From Stackebrandtia endophytica (GTDB lineage: Bacteria > Actinomycetota > Actinomycetes > Mycobacteriales > Micromonosporaceae), in the NCBI RefSeq assembly GCF_006716355.1, contig NZ_VFOW01000001.1, positions 1,612,001 through 1,676,000 on the forward strand: a stretch of DNA of 64,000 nucleotides. The letters are read 5' to 3'. Below the pieces are notes generated by a model that saw only the letters and a list, made by a program, of their open reading frames with translations, was not told the origin of the DNA and made no database searches. Positions 62,596 through 64,000 of the stretch are shown here, piece after piece (position 1 is the stretch's first letter; each line of letters begins with the position of its first letter). Position numbers and translations under genes: made by a program.

Positions 62596-63725
62596 CGACC
62601 TCGCCGTCGGTCGCCCGCCTGGTGACGGTGTGCGTGCCACAGAACCGGCGTCGCCTACTGTTCGTCGAGGCGGCCCGCCGAGCCGGTTGGGATGAGCCCG
62701 AAGTGGTGCCGTGGCGGGATCTGGCCGACGAGGGCATCGCGATCTCACTGCCGGAGAACGCACTGGTCAGAGTGGATGCTCCCGGTGAAGACGTCGAGAC
62801 GGCGCGACTGCTGCGCGGTTGGGATCACGACCCGGATCTGCATCGGGTCGAGGGCGGCGCCGATCAGCATCGCGGATTCGTCGCCGCGCTGGATCGGCTG
62901 TCCCGGTTGGTGACCGCCACCCCCGGTGCGCGGCTGCTGCAACAGGTCGACGACCTGATCGACATGTGTGACAAACGCCGTTGCCACCTGCGGTTGAGTC
63001 GAGCGGGCGTACCGGTTCCGCTGGCATTGCCCGGACCGATCACCGGCTACGCCTCCCTGCGCGACCAGATGGCCGAGCACCGAATGGCCCGGGTATTCGT
63101 CAAACCCGCCCACGGCTCCTCCGCCTCGGGGGTGATCGCGCTGGCGGTCGCACCCGGCCGGGTCAGGGCGGTGACCTCGGTCGACCTCGTCCGCGATGAG
63201 GACGGCCGGATCCGGCTGTACAACTCACTGAGGCTTCGCACCTACAGCTCGCCGGACGAGGTGGCGGCCGTCGTCGACGCGCTGGCCCCCGACGGACTGC
63301 ACGTCGAGCGGTGGGTCCCGAAGGCCGACGTCGACGGTCGGGTAGTGGACCTGCGGGTGTTGGTGGTCGCCGGACGCGCCACCCACGTGGTGGTGAGATC
63401 CTCCCGCTCGCCGCTGACGAACCTGCATCTGGGAAACGCCCGTGGCGATACCCGCGCACTGCGCGAGGCGATCGGTGAACCCGCCTGGCGGGCGATGCTT
63501 GGCGTGGCCGAGGATGCCGCCGCGGTGTTCGGCTCCACATTGCACGCCGGTGTGGACGTACTGGCATCGCCTGACTGGCAACGGTTCGCCGTCGGTGAGG
63601 TGAACGCGTTCGGAGATCTGCTACCCCGGATTCTTCACAATGGACGCGATACCTACGCCGAACAACTGCACGCGCTGGCCACCGGCGCGTTCCAGCCCCT
63701 TAGCCCGACCCCTGTGGAGCATTGA
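62592..63725 (+). CDS. STM4014-family protein (ATP-grasp-like)
   Basis: The 377-residue protein shows the STM4014 start VCVPQNRRRLLFVEAARRAG and VVPWRDLADEG. The central FVKPAHGSSASGVIALAV is an ATP-grasp-like nucleotide loop, and GEVNAFGDLLPRIL near the end carries the probable metal residues. ATP-grasp enzymes join carboxylates to amines, so a peptide-bond or ligase-type reaction is likely. GTG 62592 overlaps the previous stop (GTGA), and its own stop overlaps the next ATG (TGATG). Substrate unknown. Confidence 0.85.
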   Translation: MTTSPSVARLVTVCVPQNRRRLLFVEAARRAGWDEPEVVPWRDLADEGIAISLPENALVRVDAPGEDVETARLLRGWDHDPDLHRVEGGADQHRGFVAALDRLSRLVTATPGARLLQQVDDLIDMCDKRRCHLRLSRAGVPVPLALPGPITGYASLRDQMAEHRMARVFVKPAHGSSASGVIALAVAPGRVRAVTSVDLVRDEDGRIRLYNSLRLRTYSSPDEVAAVVDALAPDGLHVERWVPKADVDGRVVDLRVLVVAGRATHVVVRSSRSPLTNLHLGNARGDTRALREAIGEPAWRAMLGVAEDAAAVFGSTLHAGVDVLASPDWQRFAVGEVNAFGDLLPRILHNGRDTYAEQLHALATGAFQPLSPTPVEH

Positions 63726-64000
63726 TGAGCGATCGCGTCGTGCCGGGTGGCGTCCCGGACATGAATACCCTGGTGGGAACCCACGACATCCTGCTGCTCA
63801 CCCTGGACACCCTGCGATACGACGTGGCGGCGGAACTGGCGTCGGCGGGGCGAACCCCGAACCTGGCGGGCCTGCTGCCCAAAGGCGGGTGGGAACGACG
63901 ACACTCCCCCGGTAGCTTCACCTACGCCTCGCATCTGGCGATGCTGGCCGGTTTCCTCCCCACCCCGGCGAACGCCGGTCCACACCCGAGGCTGTTCGCC
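63725..64000 (+). CDS. STM4013/SEN3800-family hydrolase (5' part only)
   Basis: The first 92 codons are present and the gene runs off the right edge. DILLLTLDTLRYDVA holds the metal-binding Asp of alkaline-phosphatase/sulfatase-superfamily enzymes. WERRHSPGSFTYASHLAM and AGFLPTP match the STM4013 family, where the Ser/Thr after the SPGS motif probably is the nucleophile. The ATG overlaps the previous stop by one base. Further cluster members, usually two radical-SAM genes, would be expected outside the window. Confidence 0.9.
   Translation, partial: MSDRVVPGGVPDMNTLVGTHDILLLTLDTLRYDVAAELASAGRTPNLAGLLPKGGWERRHSPGSFTYASHLAMLAGFLPTPANAGPHPRLFA

Overview
The window is GC-rich actinobacterial DNA. 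GTG and TTG starts are frequent, third codon positions are strongly GC, and Tat and lipoprotein signals are common. It also carries a complete Cvn conservon, a DUF2784 gene, an AfsR-type regulator and streptogrisin-type proteases. A spore-forming or mycelial actinomycete, perhaps of the Glycomyces/Stackebrandtia kind, is my inference; nothing here proves the genus. I see no rRNA, tRNA or CRISPR array. All coordinates were read by eye, without database searches.

Left third (1-31.8 kb). An AfsR/SARP-like regulator runs off the left edge. Next come two tandem secreted S1 proteases, the second with added C-terminal domains including a chitin-binding module. A short inverted-repeat element (MITE-like, TAA target duplication) lies at 6018-6182, and a second, inverted copy lies at 26427-26592. 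Between the copies is a mixed housekeeping and secretome region: peroxiredoxin, HIT protein, purine permease, SDR, WYL regulator, M23 peptidase, lipoprotein amidase, a TetR/MFS efflux pair with a clear operator, an LPXTG protein, a TagC-like protein, a DUF255 protein, a PLP decarboxylase, an ECF sigma factor with a membrane partner, a penicillin-binding-type serine hydrolase and an alpha/beta hydrolase. After the second copy come a GH2 glycosidase, a frameshifted macro-domain gene, an amidase with two peptidoglycan-binding repeats and a second MFS pump.

Middle (32-48.5 kb). A probable bicovalent-flavin oxidase, a Tat alkaline phosphatase and a secreted GH26-like hydrolase precede a polysaccharide locus. 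That locus encodes a Wzz/BY-kinase-like protein with a lost Walker A lysine, a Wzy-like polymerase, a phosphotransferase, a sulfotransferase, a Wzx-like flippase, a methyltransferase, a WecB/TagA glycosyltransferase, a second sulfotransferase and a GT2. Four-base start/stop overlaps tie the core together. The gene set suggests assembly and export of a sulfated surface polysaccharide.

Right part (48.6-64 kb). A methyltransferase has a GGGTC microsatellite in its upstream region. It is followed by LysR, dapA, the cvnA-B-C-D conservon, a divergent MHYT sensor-like membrane protein, adenosine deaminase, a DUF4272 protein and thymidine phosphorylase. The last three genes (STM4015, STM4014 and STM4013/SEN3800 families) start a translationally coupled operon that leaves the right edge. 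This family set has, to my knowledge, no assigned function and is the best candidate here for an undescribed system.
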